DNA of 20,677 nt from Penaeus vannamei (taxonomy: Eukaryota; Arthropoda; Malacostraca; Decapoda; Penaeidae): the NCBI RefSeq assembly GCF_042767895.1, contig NC_091573.1:25600677-25621353 (forward strand). The letters run 5' to 3'. The notes beneath the pieces were generated by a model. It was not told the origin of the DNA. It saw nothing but the letters and a program-made list of their open reading frames with translations, and did not search any database. Position numbers and translations under genes: made by a program. This document shows positions 1-9,235 of this stretch, one piece after another. Position 1 is the first letter of the stretch; every line of letters begins with the position of its first letter.

Positions 1-171
1 AGCAGACAGACTGGCTGACAGGCTCACTGCCTGGCGGAGAGCTTGAATGAAGTGAGTTTTGCCTCGTGCTCCTTTCAGCGCCTTCGTAAAATGGGACAAG
101 AGTCTCGGGTCTTTGTCTTCCCTTTGACGCCGGCGAGGAGAGTTTGACGTTAATTTCCTTCCCCGTCGCCC

Positions 172-785
172 TTGGGCTGTATACCCCCCCCCCCCCTATA
201 CCCCCTCCTCCCATCCAGGCTCTCACTTTGCTGTCTCTTCTTACTTTCTCCTCTTTTTGTCCTCTTCTTCCTGTTGTCGTCTAACTATTTTCTCACTTCA
301 TCTTTTTCTCATTTTCCTTCCTCCTCTCCCCTTAACATTTTCTACCTTTTTATATTTTCTTCCCTCATTCTCCCCTTTTCCATCTTTCATATCCTCTTTT
401 TCCTGCCTTCCTTTCCCCTTTTTCCCTTGTTTAATTTCCCCTTTTCCTTCTCTTATTTCCTCCTTTCCCCCATTTTCCTTCTTTCCTTACCTTTTTTCCT
501 ATCTCTCATTTCCCCCTATTTCTTACTTCCTTTCCTCTTTCTCCTTACTTCCTTTCCTCTTTCTCCTTACTTCCTTCCCTCTTTCTCCTTATTTCCTTTC
601 CCCTTTCTCCTTACTTTCTTTCCCCATTCTCCTTCCTCTTCTCCCCCTTTCCTTCCTTCCTTCTTTCTACTCTTACTCCATTTACAGCAAATGGGTTCCT
701 TCCCCTTCCTCGCAAGGGAGATGATCTCATTCGTAATTTTACTCTATATGGGCGTGAATTTTTGAGGAGCTGTGGGGGAGCGGGC
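172..785 (+). repeat. Polypyrimidine tract
   Basis: From about 180 to 690 the + strand is nearly all C and T, built from loose CTTTCTCCTTACTTCCTTTC-like units (540-640 shows them most clearly) after a C14 run at 183-196. The open frames are Ser/Phe/Leu/Pro strings with no domain. The stretch from 1 to 171 is unique sequence in which I see no feature. Confidence 0.9.
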
Positions 786-1200
786 GTTGAGCGTGAGCGT
801 AGATAAAGGGGGAAGAGGTGGAAGAGAGAAAAGGGAGTGGGTGAGAGGAGAGGGGAGGGAGAGATGAAAGTGGGGGAGGGGAGAGATGAGAGGGGAGAAG
901 GGGAAAGAGGAGAGATGAGAGGGAGGAAGTGGAAAGAGGAGAGAGGGAAGAGGGTGGAGGGTGGAGGGAGGAGCAGGAAGGAAGGAAGAAGGGAGGGGAG
1001 AGGGAGGAGGGGTGAAGACGACAGGTTGGAAGGAGAGAGAGGATGGAAGAAAGGAGGGGGAGTGAAAAGGATGAAAATGATAGTGGATAGAGCAGAGGAG
1101 GAAGTAAACAAGAGAGACGAGGTTTAAGAGAGGGGAAAAGGGTAAGGGAAAAGCAGAGAGAGAGAGAGGGAGAGAGGGAGGGAGGGAGTGGGCCCGGAAG
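786..1200 (+). repeat. Polypurine tract
   Basis: Degenerate GAGAGGGGAGAGATG/GGAAGG units give a purine-rich + strand for about 400 bases, ending in GGGA/GAGA repeats near 1155-1190. The Glu/Gly/Arg and Ser/Pro/Leu frames across it are artefacts. It follows the pyrimidine tract at 180-690 and has the opposite strand bias. Confidence 0.9.
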
Positions 1201-1264
1201 TGAGTGTGGAGTGGGTATCGGTTAGAATTGTTTGTTTGCACACGGCCCGTTGTGCCTGGGTCGT

Positions 1265-1665
1265 ATACGAGTATGTAGCTTTCTGTTGCAAGTGGTTTGT
1301 GAGAATTTGTGAGTGAGTGTGAGTGTATGCGAAAAATGTGGATGACTCTGAGTCTTTGCGAGAATTTGTAAGTGAGTATGAATATTCGTGAGCGAGTGTA
1401 AGCCTTTGTGAGAATTTGTGAGTATGAGTGCGAGTGTTTGCGAGTATTTGTGAGTAGTGAGTGTAAGTGTTTGTGAGAATTTGTGAGTGCAGTGAGAATT
1501 TGTGTGTTAGTGTGAGTGTAGTGAGAATGTGTGAGTAAGTGTGAGTGTGAGTTTTTGCGATAATTTCTAAGTGTATGTGACTTTAGGAACGTATGTGGGT
1601 GTCTGTGGGAATTAGTAAGTGACTGCGAGAACTTTATGCGTGAGTGTGATTGTGAGTTAGCTTCG
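1265..1665 (+). repeat. Degenerate GTGAGAATTTGTGAGTG repeat
   Basis: GTGAGAATTTGTGAGTGAGTG-like units recur at variable spacing for 400 bases (clear examples at about 1299, 1410, 1472 and 1500). Many copies contain GTGAGT or GTAAGT and so look like splice donors, but without exons they mean nothing. The minus-strand Ser/His/Thr frame is an artefact. From 1666 to 1850 there is unique sequence with nothing recognised. Confidence 0.8.
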
Positions 1666-1916
1666 GCTTGTCGGGTACGAATGCCCCAACACTCACGACC
1701 TTGAGAGGAGGAGAGCGACGCCGTTGCATAAGATGATCGTTGTGTCACGGAACGCTCAGCGAGTAGAATGGGCGAGGGCGTGGAGATGATGAGGCTGCGG
1801 GGATCTCGGAGGCTACCCAAGTGCCTCGTATGTCTGTGTGTCTGTCTCTTATTCGATTCTCTTTACCTCTCCTCTTCCTTCTTCGCACCCTCCCTTCCTT
1901 ATCTCCCCCTTCTTCC

Positions 1917-2288
1917 CTCATCTCTCCCTTTCTCCCTCATCTCTTCATTTCTCCCTCATCTCTTCATTTCTCCCTCATCTCCCTTTCTCCCTCATCTCTT
2001 CCTTTCTCCCTCATCTCTTCCTTTCTCCCTCATCTCTTCCTTTCTCCCTCATCTCTTCCTTTCTCCCTCATCTCTTCCTTTCTCCCTCATCTCTTCCTTT
2101 CTCCCTCATCTCTTCCTTTCTCCCTCATCTCTTCCTTTCTCCCTCATCTCTTCCTTTCTCCCTCATCTCTTCCTTTCTCCCTCATCTCTTCCTTTCTCCC
2201 TCATCTCTCCCTTTCTCCCTCATCTCTTCCTTTCTCCCTCATCTCTTCCTTTCTCCCTCATCTCTCCCTTTCTCCCTCATCTCTCTCT
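1917..2288 (+). repeat. 19-bp pyrimidine minisatellite, about 19 copies
   Basis: The unit is CTCATCTCTTCCTTTCTCC, repeated head to tail with very few changes (TCATTT or TCCCTT variants and one unit two bases short). The period is not a multiple of three and no frame contains a stop, so all three + frames stay open and give the same 19-residue Ser/Leu/Pro/Phe pattern. That is a property of the array and not evidence for a protein. Confidence 0.95.
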
Positions 2289-2344
2289 CTCTCCCTCCGT
2301 GCCCTGCGTCTTTCCTTCCTTCTCTTCCCCTCTTCCCCTGGATT

Positions 2345-2705
2345 GCCAAGAGGGTAAGGGATGAGAGAGGATGAGAAGAGGTAAGAGGGAAGTAATAAAA
2401 ATAGGAGGTAGGGGGGAAAGAAATGAGAAAGTGAGTGGGGGGTGAAGAAAGGATCGAAACTGTGGGTAGGAGAGAGAGAAAGGAAATGATAGGAAAGGAA
2501 AGGAAAGGAAAGGAAAGGAAAAAAACAGGAAAGGAAAAGATAGAAAAGGAAAGAAAAAACAATAGGAAAGGAAAAGATTGAAAAGGAAAGTAAAAAAGGA
2601 AAGGAAATGGAAGGAAAGGGGGTGGTGTTGGTGATGGATGGAAGCAGGAGGTTGGAGTGAGGAGGGAAAGGAAGGGGAGGGGAAGGAAGGGAGGAGAGGG
2701 GAGAG
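2345..2705 (+). repeat. Purine tract with (GGAAA)n
   Basis: GA-rich sequence with a clear AGGAA/GGAAA pentanucleotide core at about 2487-2620, interrupted by AAAACA and GATTG. Frames on both strands are low-complexity only. Confidence 0.9.
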
Positions 2706-2830
2706 GCAAGTGTAAGGACTCTCGTCTGGGCGGACATAATCACCGGTGCCTTGACGTCCTTGCTGCTCTAATGACGTCCTCAAAAGGAGTTCTCCTCTCC
2801 TCCGCTTCTGTGCCCTAAGGGGGGTCGGGA
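2706..2830. promoter_or_regulatory. Unique island with paired TGACGTC motifs
   Basis: This 125-bp non-repetitive stretch lies between purine and pyrimidine blocks. TGACGTCCT occurs twice, at 2752 and 2772, exactly 20 bases apart, about two helical turns. TGACGTC is close to the CRE bound by CREB/ATF proteins. Function is unproven. Confidence 0.3.
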
Positions 2831-2844
2831 GTGGGTGGGGGAGG

Positions 2845-3295
2845 GAGCTCCGTTCCTCTCTTTCGTCTCCTCCTTGTCTCGCGCTCCTCTTTTCTTTTTT
2901 TCTCCCTCTCCTTTTTCTTTTACCTTTCTTACCTTTCACCCCCCTCCCCAGCGTCTGCCCTATTGCCTCTTCTTTTACCATCCCCCTTTTTTCCTCTTTC
3001 CCTCCTTTTCTCCAATCTCCTTTCCTCACACTCTCCCTCTCCCACTTTCCCTCCTTTTCTCCTCCATCCTTCCCTCCTTGCCTCTACTCTCTTTCTCTCC
3101 TCTCCTTCTCTCCCTCCCCCTTTCTCTCTCTCTCCCTCCTTCGCTCTCCCTCCCTCCTAATATCCCCTCACCTTCCCTCCTCCTCCTCCTCCTCCTCAGA
3201 CTCCCTTCCCCTGTTCTTCCTCGCAGCCTTTCCTCCTCCCCTCCTGATTTCCCCTTGTTCTTGTTCTGCAGTTGTTTAATTTTATGAAGCACTTT
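2845..3295 (+). repeat. Polypyrimidine tract with (TCC)n
   Basis: C/T-rich for about 440 bases, with a TCC triplet run at about 3177-3198 and CCCT units elsewhere. It ends in an isolated acceptor-like CTTGTTCTTGTTCTGCAG at 3271 that has no paired donor. Confidence 0.9.
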
Positions 3296-3329
3296 GTTTC
3301 CTCTCTCCTTCCTTCCTTCCCACACTGGC

Positions 3330-3545
3330 TCGGGAAGGAAAGAGGGAGGGAAGGAAGAAAGAAAGAAAAATAGGAAGAAAGAAAGGAGGGAGGGAGGGAG
3401 GGAGGGAGGGAGGGAGGGAGGGAGGGAGGGAGGGAGGGAGGGAGGGAGGGAGGAGGAGGAGGAAAGAAACAAAGAAATAAAGAAGGGAAGGAAGGAAGGA
3501 GGCGAGTATTGCAGCGTGTGAGTGAGAGAGGGAAGAAGGGTGTGT
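3330..3545 (+). repeat. Purine tract with (GGGA)n
   Basis: A GGGA/GGAG tetranucleotide array of about 17 units runs from about 3385 to 3452 and passes into GGA triplets and GAAA/GGAA units to about 3500. The stretch from 3546 to 3736 is T-rich unique sequence with nothing recognised. Confidence 0.93.
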
Positions 3546-3736
3546 GCTTTTCTGACATTTGCAGGGCGAGGGGGAAGGGGGGGTGAGGGGTAATGGGGCA
3601 CATGCCTTTTCTCTAATGCTTATCTTTTATTGGTTTTCTTTTTTGTTTGATGTGTTTGTTTCTGGTCGTGCGATTGTTTGGAGTTTTTATTTTCCTCTAG
3701 TTAGTTTTAGTGTACAGCATTTGAGTTTTGTGGCTG

Positions 3737-4206
3737 GATGGTGTGACGATGGTGATGCAGTGGCGATGGTGGTACTGTGAAGATGGCGATGCTGTAAAGA
3801 TGGTGATGCTCTGAAGATGGGGATATTGTGACGATGATGATGCTGTAAAGATGATGATGCTGTAAAGATGGTGATACTGTGACGATGGTGATGCTGTGAC
3901 GATGGTGATGCAGTGACAATGGTGATACTGTGACGAGGGTGATGCTGTAAAGATGGTGATGCTGTAAAGATGGTGATGCTCTGAAGATGGTGATACTGTG
4001 ACGATAGTGATGCTCTGAAGATAGTGATGCTCGGAAGATGGTGATGCTGTAAAGGTGGTGATGCTCAGAAGATGGTGATACTGTGACGATGGTGATGCTG
4101 TAAAAATGGTGATCCTGTAAAGATGGTGATGCTGTGACATTTGGCGATGCAGTGACGATGGTGATGCATTGAAGATGGTAGTGATTTTGTGCGATGGCGA
4201 TGTCAA
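3737..4206 (+). repeat. 17-bp minisatellite, about 27 copies, with 51-bp higher order
   Basis: The consensus unit is GATGGTGATGCTGTAAA. Units keep a strict 17-base register from 3748 to at least 4138, after an 11-base partial unit at 3737. Three main ends alternate: GCTGTAAA (A), GCTCTGAA or GCTCAGAA (B) and ACTGTGAC (C). A-B-C triplets occur at units starting 3782, 3952 and 4037, with an A following the first and third. The period is not a multiple of three, so the minus-strand Ser/Ile/Thr/His frames are artefacts. Confidence 0.93.
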
Positions 4207-4404
4207 AACCCTCACGAGAAAAGATCACTTGAGAAGAGACACAGAAAGGGAAAGGTGAAGAGGGAAGAGAGAAGAGAAAAAAAGAAAAGACGATCGGCAA
4301 CAGGACATCCTTGCGAGCGGATGGGAGGATGAGCGACGGCCGAACGCATCAGCACGGGGATGGTGATGGGAAAGATTTGCCTCGTGGATATTGCGGGCGG
4401 GATG

Positions 4405-4549
4405 AATGGGCGAGCTGGTGGGTGGGCGGGAGGAATGGGCGGGCTGGTGGGTGGGCGGGAGGAATGGGCGGGCTGGTGGGTGGGCGGGATCAATGGGCGA
4501 GCTGGTGGGTGGGCGGGATCAATGGGCGGGCTGTTGTGTGGGCGGGATT
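4405..4549 (+). repeat. 29-bp G-rich minisatellite, 5 copies
   Basis: Five 29-base units start with AATGGGCG and hold CTGGTGGGTGGGCGGGA. They differ at a few places: GCGAG or GCGGG after AATGG, and an AGG, ATC or ATT end. The Gly/Trp/Arg frames across it follow from the repeat. The stretch 4207-4400 is unique sequence with no feature I can support. Confidence 0.93.
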
Positions 4550-4600
4550 GTGGGCGGAGTGAGGGTGGGACGGGGAGTGAGCGATTTGTTTTTCTGTTTT

Positions 4601-4815
4601 GATGTTTTTGTTTGTTTGTTTGTTTGTTTGTTTATCAGTAATTTTGGTTTTAGTATTGGTGTAATCATGATGATTTTTGGTTAAGGATTTATGTTTTTAT
4701 TTCCTCAGCGAAAAGAGAGAAAAAGACATAAGAAATAAGATAAATGAATATATAAATGAATAGATAAGTAAATAAATCAAATGAGATAGAAGAAAAGAAA
4801 AGAAAAGAAAAACAA
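4601..4815 (+). repeat. (TTTG)n, ATAAATGA and GAAAA repeats
   Basis: A short TTTG array lies at about 4607-4633. After unique T-rich sequence come loose AATAAATGAATA units (4735-4785) and AAAAG/GAAAA units (4790-4812). No gene signal is seen. Confidence 0.8.
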
Positions 4816-4839
4816 GCATAACCCAACAAGAGGGGCGAA

Positions 4840-4975
4840 GGGGGTGGGAGGTAGATGTTGAATGCAGCGCTATAGGGTTGAGTTGATCGCGTAATTATCT
4901 GTCAATTGACACCGCATTCGTCGCCAATAATTGCACGACTCGGCGCTCTCTACGTCTTCGTGATTGCTATTGTTC
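4840..4975. promoter_or_regulatory. Unique island with homeodomain-type palindromes
   Basis: TAATTA at 4892-4897 is followed by the perfect 12-base palindrome TGTCAATTGACA at 4900-4911, then CCAATAATTG at about 4924. TAATTA is a homeodomain core; TGTCA/TGACA is the half-site of TALE homeodomain proteins (Meis/Hth, TGIF). The island is bounded by a purine-rich stretch and a long pyrimidine tract. A role as enhancer is inferred. Confidence 0.33.
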
Positions 4976-5295
4976 CCTCCCTCTCTCCTTCTTCCTCCCT
5001 CCCTCCCTCCCTCCCTCCCTCCTCTTTCCCCGTCTTTCTACCTTTCCCTCAGTGTTCCTTCCCTTCTCCCAACCCCCTCTATCCCCTTCCTTTCATCCCT
5101 CCCTCGATATTCCCTCTCTCCCTCGAACCTCCCCTCCCTCTCCCTCCTTCTTTCTATCCCTTCCTCAATGTTCCCTCCCTTATCCCAATCACCCCCTCTC
5201 TCTCTTTCCTTTCATCCCTCCCTCTCTCCCTCTTTCCCTCCCTCGATGTTCCCTCTTCCTCCCTCCCTCCTTCCCTCCCTCCCTCCCTCCGTCTT
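4976..5295 (+). repeat. Polypyrimidine tract with (CCCT)n
   Basis: CCTCCCTCCCT arrays at both ends flank longer imperfect units of about 110 bases (CAATGTTCCCTCCCTTATCCCAA-like, near 5050 and 5166). The three Ser/Pro/Leu frames across it are artefacts. From 5296 to 5430 the sequence is unique with nothing recognised. Confidence 0.9.
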
Positions 5296-5430
5296 CACGA
5301 AACGACCCTGTATCGATGTACCTCCGGCTCATTCGCTGTAATCGGGGGCGGAGAGGCAGCGGCGGAGCGGAGGCAAGGAGACAGTCAACACGGCGATGGA
5401 AGAAATTAGCTTTAATCTCGTGGGGCGGGG

Positions 5431-5690
5431 GGGAGGGAGTGAGGGAAGGGAGGGGGTGAGGGAAGGGAGGGGGTGAGGGAAGGGAGGGGGTGAGGGAAGG
5501 GAGGGGGAGAAGGAAGGGAGGGGGAGAGGGAAGGGAGGGGGTGAGGGGAGGGAGGGGGAGAGGGTAGGGAGGGGGTGAGGGAGGTAGGTGGAGTTAGGGG
5601 AAGGAGATGGGGGAGGGATGGAAGGGGAAGGGTGAGGGAGGGGAAGGGATAGAAGAGGGAAAAGAGGGAGATTTGGGGATGGGGGGGGTA
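5431..5690 (+). repeat. 17-bp G-rich minisatellite and flanking purine tract
   Basis: Nine units of the GGGAGGGGGTGAGGGAA type run head to tail at 5431-5583, then degrade into GGGGAAGG sequence to 5690. Each unit has three runs of three or more G, so G-quadruplexes could form on this strand. It has the same period as the array at 3737-4206 but an unrelated sequence. Confidence 0.92.
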
Positions 5691-5965
5691 AGTACCCGCC
5701 CTAACTCCCCCCTTTCTTCCCTCCCTTTGATCCCCTCCCTGCGGCTCTCTTCCCTCATTAGGATGAATTTGACACAGCGCTCTTTGGCACGCCGGCGAAT
5801 AGGTCTCCCTGCAGGCCCTCCTCGCCTCGGGGTCGTGTCGGGCGCGAGAGAGCGGCAGCCTCCCTCCCCCGACGAGTCACTTGCGCGGCCCGAGTGAATC
5901 ACCCCTTCGGCGCTCGCGTCGGGAACTGCGTCGCTGGGGGCCTGTTTTTATTCGCGCCCTTTTCG
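5691..5965. other. Unique GC-rich segment without recognised genes
   Basis: A CpG-rich non-repetitive stretch containing GACGAGTCAC and GAGTGAATCAC, which are loosely bZIP-like. No convincing start codon, splice pair or protein motif was found. It could be a conserved regulatory element. Confidence 0.3.
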
Positions 5966-6240
5966 ATTCCCTTTGTTTCTCGTCTTACTCTTTTTATTCC
6001 TGCTCCTCCTACTCCTTCTCCTACTCCAACTCCAACTCCTCTTATTCCCATTGCTCCCACTCCTGCTGCTCCTGCCCCTACTCCTACTCGTACTTCTACT
6101 ACTCCTGCCCCTGTTCCTGATTTTGCGCCTACTCCTGCTCCCGTTTACCTTCTCCTCCTTCCTTTTCCTTTTCCTCCGTCTCCTCCTCCTCCTCCTCCTG
6201 TTGTTGTTGTTATTCTTCTTCTTCCTCCCGATCTACATCT
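5966..6240 (+). repeat. Degenerate (CTCCTA)n / (TCC)n tract
   Basis: TCCTACTCCTGCTCC-like triplet and hexanucleotide units give Pro/Thr/Ala or Leu frames that have no domain. The unit is degenerate, so this is an old array. Confidence 0.88.
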
Positions 6241-6489
6241 TTATTCGTCTTCTTTATTCTCAGTTTCATTGGCTGGTGATGAATTACCCGCGAGTCCCCG
6301 CGATTAAGAACTCTGCGTTGCATGGTTGGAGACTTGTAGGGGGTGGGGAAGGGGGTGGGGGTGGGATGCTGCTGTTGACGAGGGTGTATGGGTGTGCGAT
6401 GAGAAAACATCATGTGGTTGCGACGTCATGTTTGCGGGCGTCGAGAGGTAATTGGGTTATGCGGCGTTGCTCGGGAGATGCAGTGCGGG

Positions 6490-6600
6490 ATTGGTAGTAC
6501 ACTTAACGCACGCACGGGCGAACGAATGAACGCACGCACGCACGAACTGACGGACGAAAAAACCAAGGAACCGACGAACGAACGAATGAACGGCAGGAAA
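6490..6600 (+). repeat. Degenerate ACGA/ACGC tetranucleotide repeat
   Basis: CGCACGCACG and ACGAACGAATGA units recur for about 100 bases. The sequence before it (6241-6489) is unique, with a CRE-like CGACGTCATG at about 6420, and shows no gene. Confidence 0.8.
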
Positions 6601-6659
6601 ATAACGAGGTGCATCGTAACTGTGTTTTACCGCCAACCTTATTTACCTAATAGGTGGTA

Positions 6660-6885
6660 ATGGAAGAGGGAGAAGAAGAGGGACAGAGCGAGAGGGAGAG
6701 CTCAGAGGAGATAGAGAAAGGGAAGGAGAGATAGAGGGAGAGGCAGAGAGATGGAGGAAAGTAGGAGGGAAGAGAGGAAGAAAGACATGGAGAAAAGGAG
6801 AATGATGGGAGAATGGGACTGGCAGATAGAGAATGAGGGAGAGGGAAAGGGAGGGTAACGGGGAGATAGAGAAAGAGAGAGGGCC
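6660..6885 (+). repeat. Degenerate GA-rich tract
   Basis: AGAGGGAGAG/GGAAGG units dominate the + strand. The stretch 6886-6985 is unique with nothing recognised. Confidence 0.85.
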
Positions 6886-6987
6886 GCTGCACGAGTTCCA
6901 TGAGTTGCATAGACGGCGTGAATGACTGACAGATTGACTGATTGGCGACGAAGGGAAGGAATTCTAAACAAATGGGGAAGCGAGGAG

Positions 6988-7135
6988 AAAAGCCACGAGA
7001 GAAGGAGAAGGAGAAGGACGAGAAGGAGAAGAAGGAGAAGGAGAAGGAGAAGAAGAAGAAGGAGAAGGAAAAGGAAGGTTAGGAGAAGTAGAAGGAGGAG
7101 GAGGAGGAGAAGGAGAAAGATAAGATTTAGATCGA
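6988..7135 (+). repeat. (GGAGAA)n hexanucleotide tract
   Basis: GAGAAGGAGAAG units and GGA triplets run for about 130 bases. They read as Arg/Glu runs on + and Leu/Ser runs on -. A short unique stretch (about 7120-7235) follows. Confidence 0.9.
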
Positions 7136-7246
7136 GCGAGAAAAGACCACAAATCAAGAGGAGGAAGAATGAGTTCAGACGGATAATAAGGAAGCAAAGT
7201 TGCATGGAAAAAAAGAAAGAAAAAAAGAGGGAACAAGGAAGGAAAG

Positions 7247-7599
<353 letters not shown>

Positions 7600-7712
7600 T
7601 CTCTTACGATGCACCGAGCGTCTCGAGAGGACGTACCTGAAGAAGGGAGAAGAATAGGGCACTGCTGGCCAAGCTCGAACCTTATCTCCCCTCTCCACTC
7701 CCCCCCGTCGGC

Positions 7713-7812
7713 CCCTCGTCGCTAATTAGCACTCGTTATCATAATGCAGCCATTTGCCACGACAACTTGCGCTAATGACTTGCAAATGCTGAAGGAGATG
7801 AATCCATGAGCT
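7713..7812. promoter_or_regulatory. Unique island with TAATTA palindrome and POU-like site
   Basis: A 100-bp complex-sequence island lies between GA and G-rich arrays. It holds the palindrome GCTAATTAGC (7720-7729), GCTAATGA and GCTAATGAGAG, and CTTGCAAATG, close to a POU octamer half (ATTTGCA on the other strand). These are homeodomain-type motifs; function is inferred. Confidence 0.33.
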
Positions 7813-8345
7813 AATGAGAGGGGGGAAGAGGGGGGAAGAGGGGGGGAGGGAGAGGAAGGGGCAGGGGGGAGAAGTAGGGGCAGGGGGGCAGAGGTAGGGG
7901 GCAGGGGGGAGAGGTAGGGGGCAGGGGGGGAGAGGTAGGGGCAGGGGGGAGAGGTAGGGGCAGGGGGAGAGAGGTAGGGGGCAGGGGGGAGAGGTAGGGG
8001 CAGGGGGGAGAGGTAGGGGAAGGGGGGAGAGGTAGGGGCAGGGGGTAGAGGTAGGGGCAGGGGTGTGGGAGAGGTAGGGGCAGAGGGGGAGAGGTAGGGG
8101 CAGGGGGGAGGTAGAGGCAGGGGGGAGAGGTAGGGGCAAGGGGGGAGAGGTAGGGGCAGGGGGGGAGAGGTAGGGGGCAGGGGGGGAGAGGTAGGGGCAA
8201 GGGGGGGAGAGGTAGGGGCAGGGGGGAGGAGAGAGGTGTAGGGGCAGGGGGGGGAGAGGTAGGGGCTGGGGGGAAGAGGAGGGGCAGGGGGGAAGAGGAA
8301 GGGCAGGGGGGATGGGAAGGGGCAGGTGGGGGGATAGAAAGGGGC
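7813..8345 (+). repeat. G-rich minisatellite, 19-22 bp unit, about 25 copies
   Basis: Units of the GAGAGGTAGGGGCAGGGGG type repeat for over 500 bases and vary mainly in the length of the G run. Every unit has at least two G runs of four or more, so the + strand has high G-quadruplex potential. The minus-strand Pro/Leu frames (PLPLPPAPTS type) reflect this array. Confidence 0.95.
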
Positions 8346-8760
8346 ACTAGGGAGAGGAAGGGAAAAGTAGAAATTGAGGTGGAGGTGGATCTGGCTGTAG
8401 ATGGTAGGATGTTGAAAAAGAAAGTTGGAGTGGGAGCTTTAAATAGATAACAATATTTATTATACAAAGGCAAGTAGAGATGTATGTTTGTGTGTGGAGG
8501 AGAGGGGTATATGTATGTGTATGTATAAAAGAAAGAGAGAGAGAGAGAAAGGGAAGGGAAAAGAAAAGAGAAGAGAGATTAACAGCAGCAGAGAAAAAGA
8601 GAGAACAAGAAGCAGAGAGAGAAATAGAGAACAAGAAGCAGAGAGAGAAAGAACAAGAGCGAGAACAAGTGTACTCACGGTTGAGCGAGTGAATGCCAGC
8701 TAAACTGTGCAGATGTGCTCTCGCAGGAAGTACACATTAATGGCCTCGTCATGATATAGG
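8346..8760. other. Mixed sequence with short GA repeats, no gene seen
   Basis: It contains a TGTATGTGTATG stretch near 8480-8525, a GA array from about 8530 and a 25- to 28-base unit, AGAACAAGAAGCAGAGAGAG, present twice near 8605 and 8629. The last 90 bases are unique. No exon or RNA gene is supported. Confidence 0.6.
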
Positions 8761-8774
8761 GATCGCCCGCCACT

Positions 8775-9235
8775 TAGACTTTAGGGTACAGGGAGGAGAG
8801 AAGAGAGGGGAGTGGAAGAGAGGAGGAGAGGGGAGTGGACGAGAGGAGGGAGAGAGGGGTGGGGACGAGAGGAGGGAGAGAGGGGACGAGGAGGAGGGGA
8901 GAGAGGGGGTGGGGACGAGAGGCAGGGAGAGAGGGGTGGGGACGAGAGGAGGGAGAGAGGGATGGGGACGAGAGGAGGGAGAGAGGGGGTGGGGACGAGA
9001 GGAGGGGGAGAGAGGGGTGGGGACGAGAGGAGGGAGAGAGAGGGTGGGGAGGAGAGGAGTGGAGAGAAGGGAAATTCGAGGTGTGAAGAAGAGGAGGGCA
9101 AGAGAGGTAGGGAAGAGCGGAGAGGAGGGGAAGAGAGGAGGGGAGAGAGGGGTGGGGACGAGAGGAGGAGGAGAGAAGAGAAGAGAAAGGAGAGAAGACT
9201 TGAGGTGAGATGTTAGGAAGCAGGGAGGAAAGAAA
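8775..9235 (+). repeat. 26-28 bp GA-rich minisatellite and flanking purine tract
   Basis: The core GGGACGAGAGGAGGG recurs from about 8834 to 9035 at 26- to 28-base spacing; the flanks are GGAGAGG-type purine sequence. The minus-strand Pro/Ser/Leu frame of about 300 residues is an artefact of this array. Confidence 0.92.

Noticed and set aside
1270..1640. Many GTGAGT/GTAAGT donor matches
   Set aside because: They are part of the GTGAG repeat and have no exons beside them.
1265..2288. CRISPR-like arrays among the tandem repeats
   Set aside because: Units are contiguous, with no unique spacers, and the sequence is eukaryotic.
172..2364. Long open frames of Ser/Leu/Pro/Phe on + and Ser/Thr/His on -
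   Set aside because: They follow stop-free pyrimidine and GTGAG repeats, lack domains, and overlap in several frames at once.
3240..3271. Isolated strong acceptor CTTGTTCTTGTTCTGCAG
   Set aside because: No downstream donor or coding frame goes with it; such matches are expected in long pyrimidine tracts.
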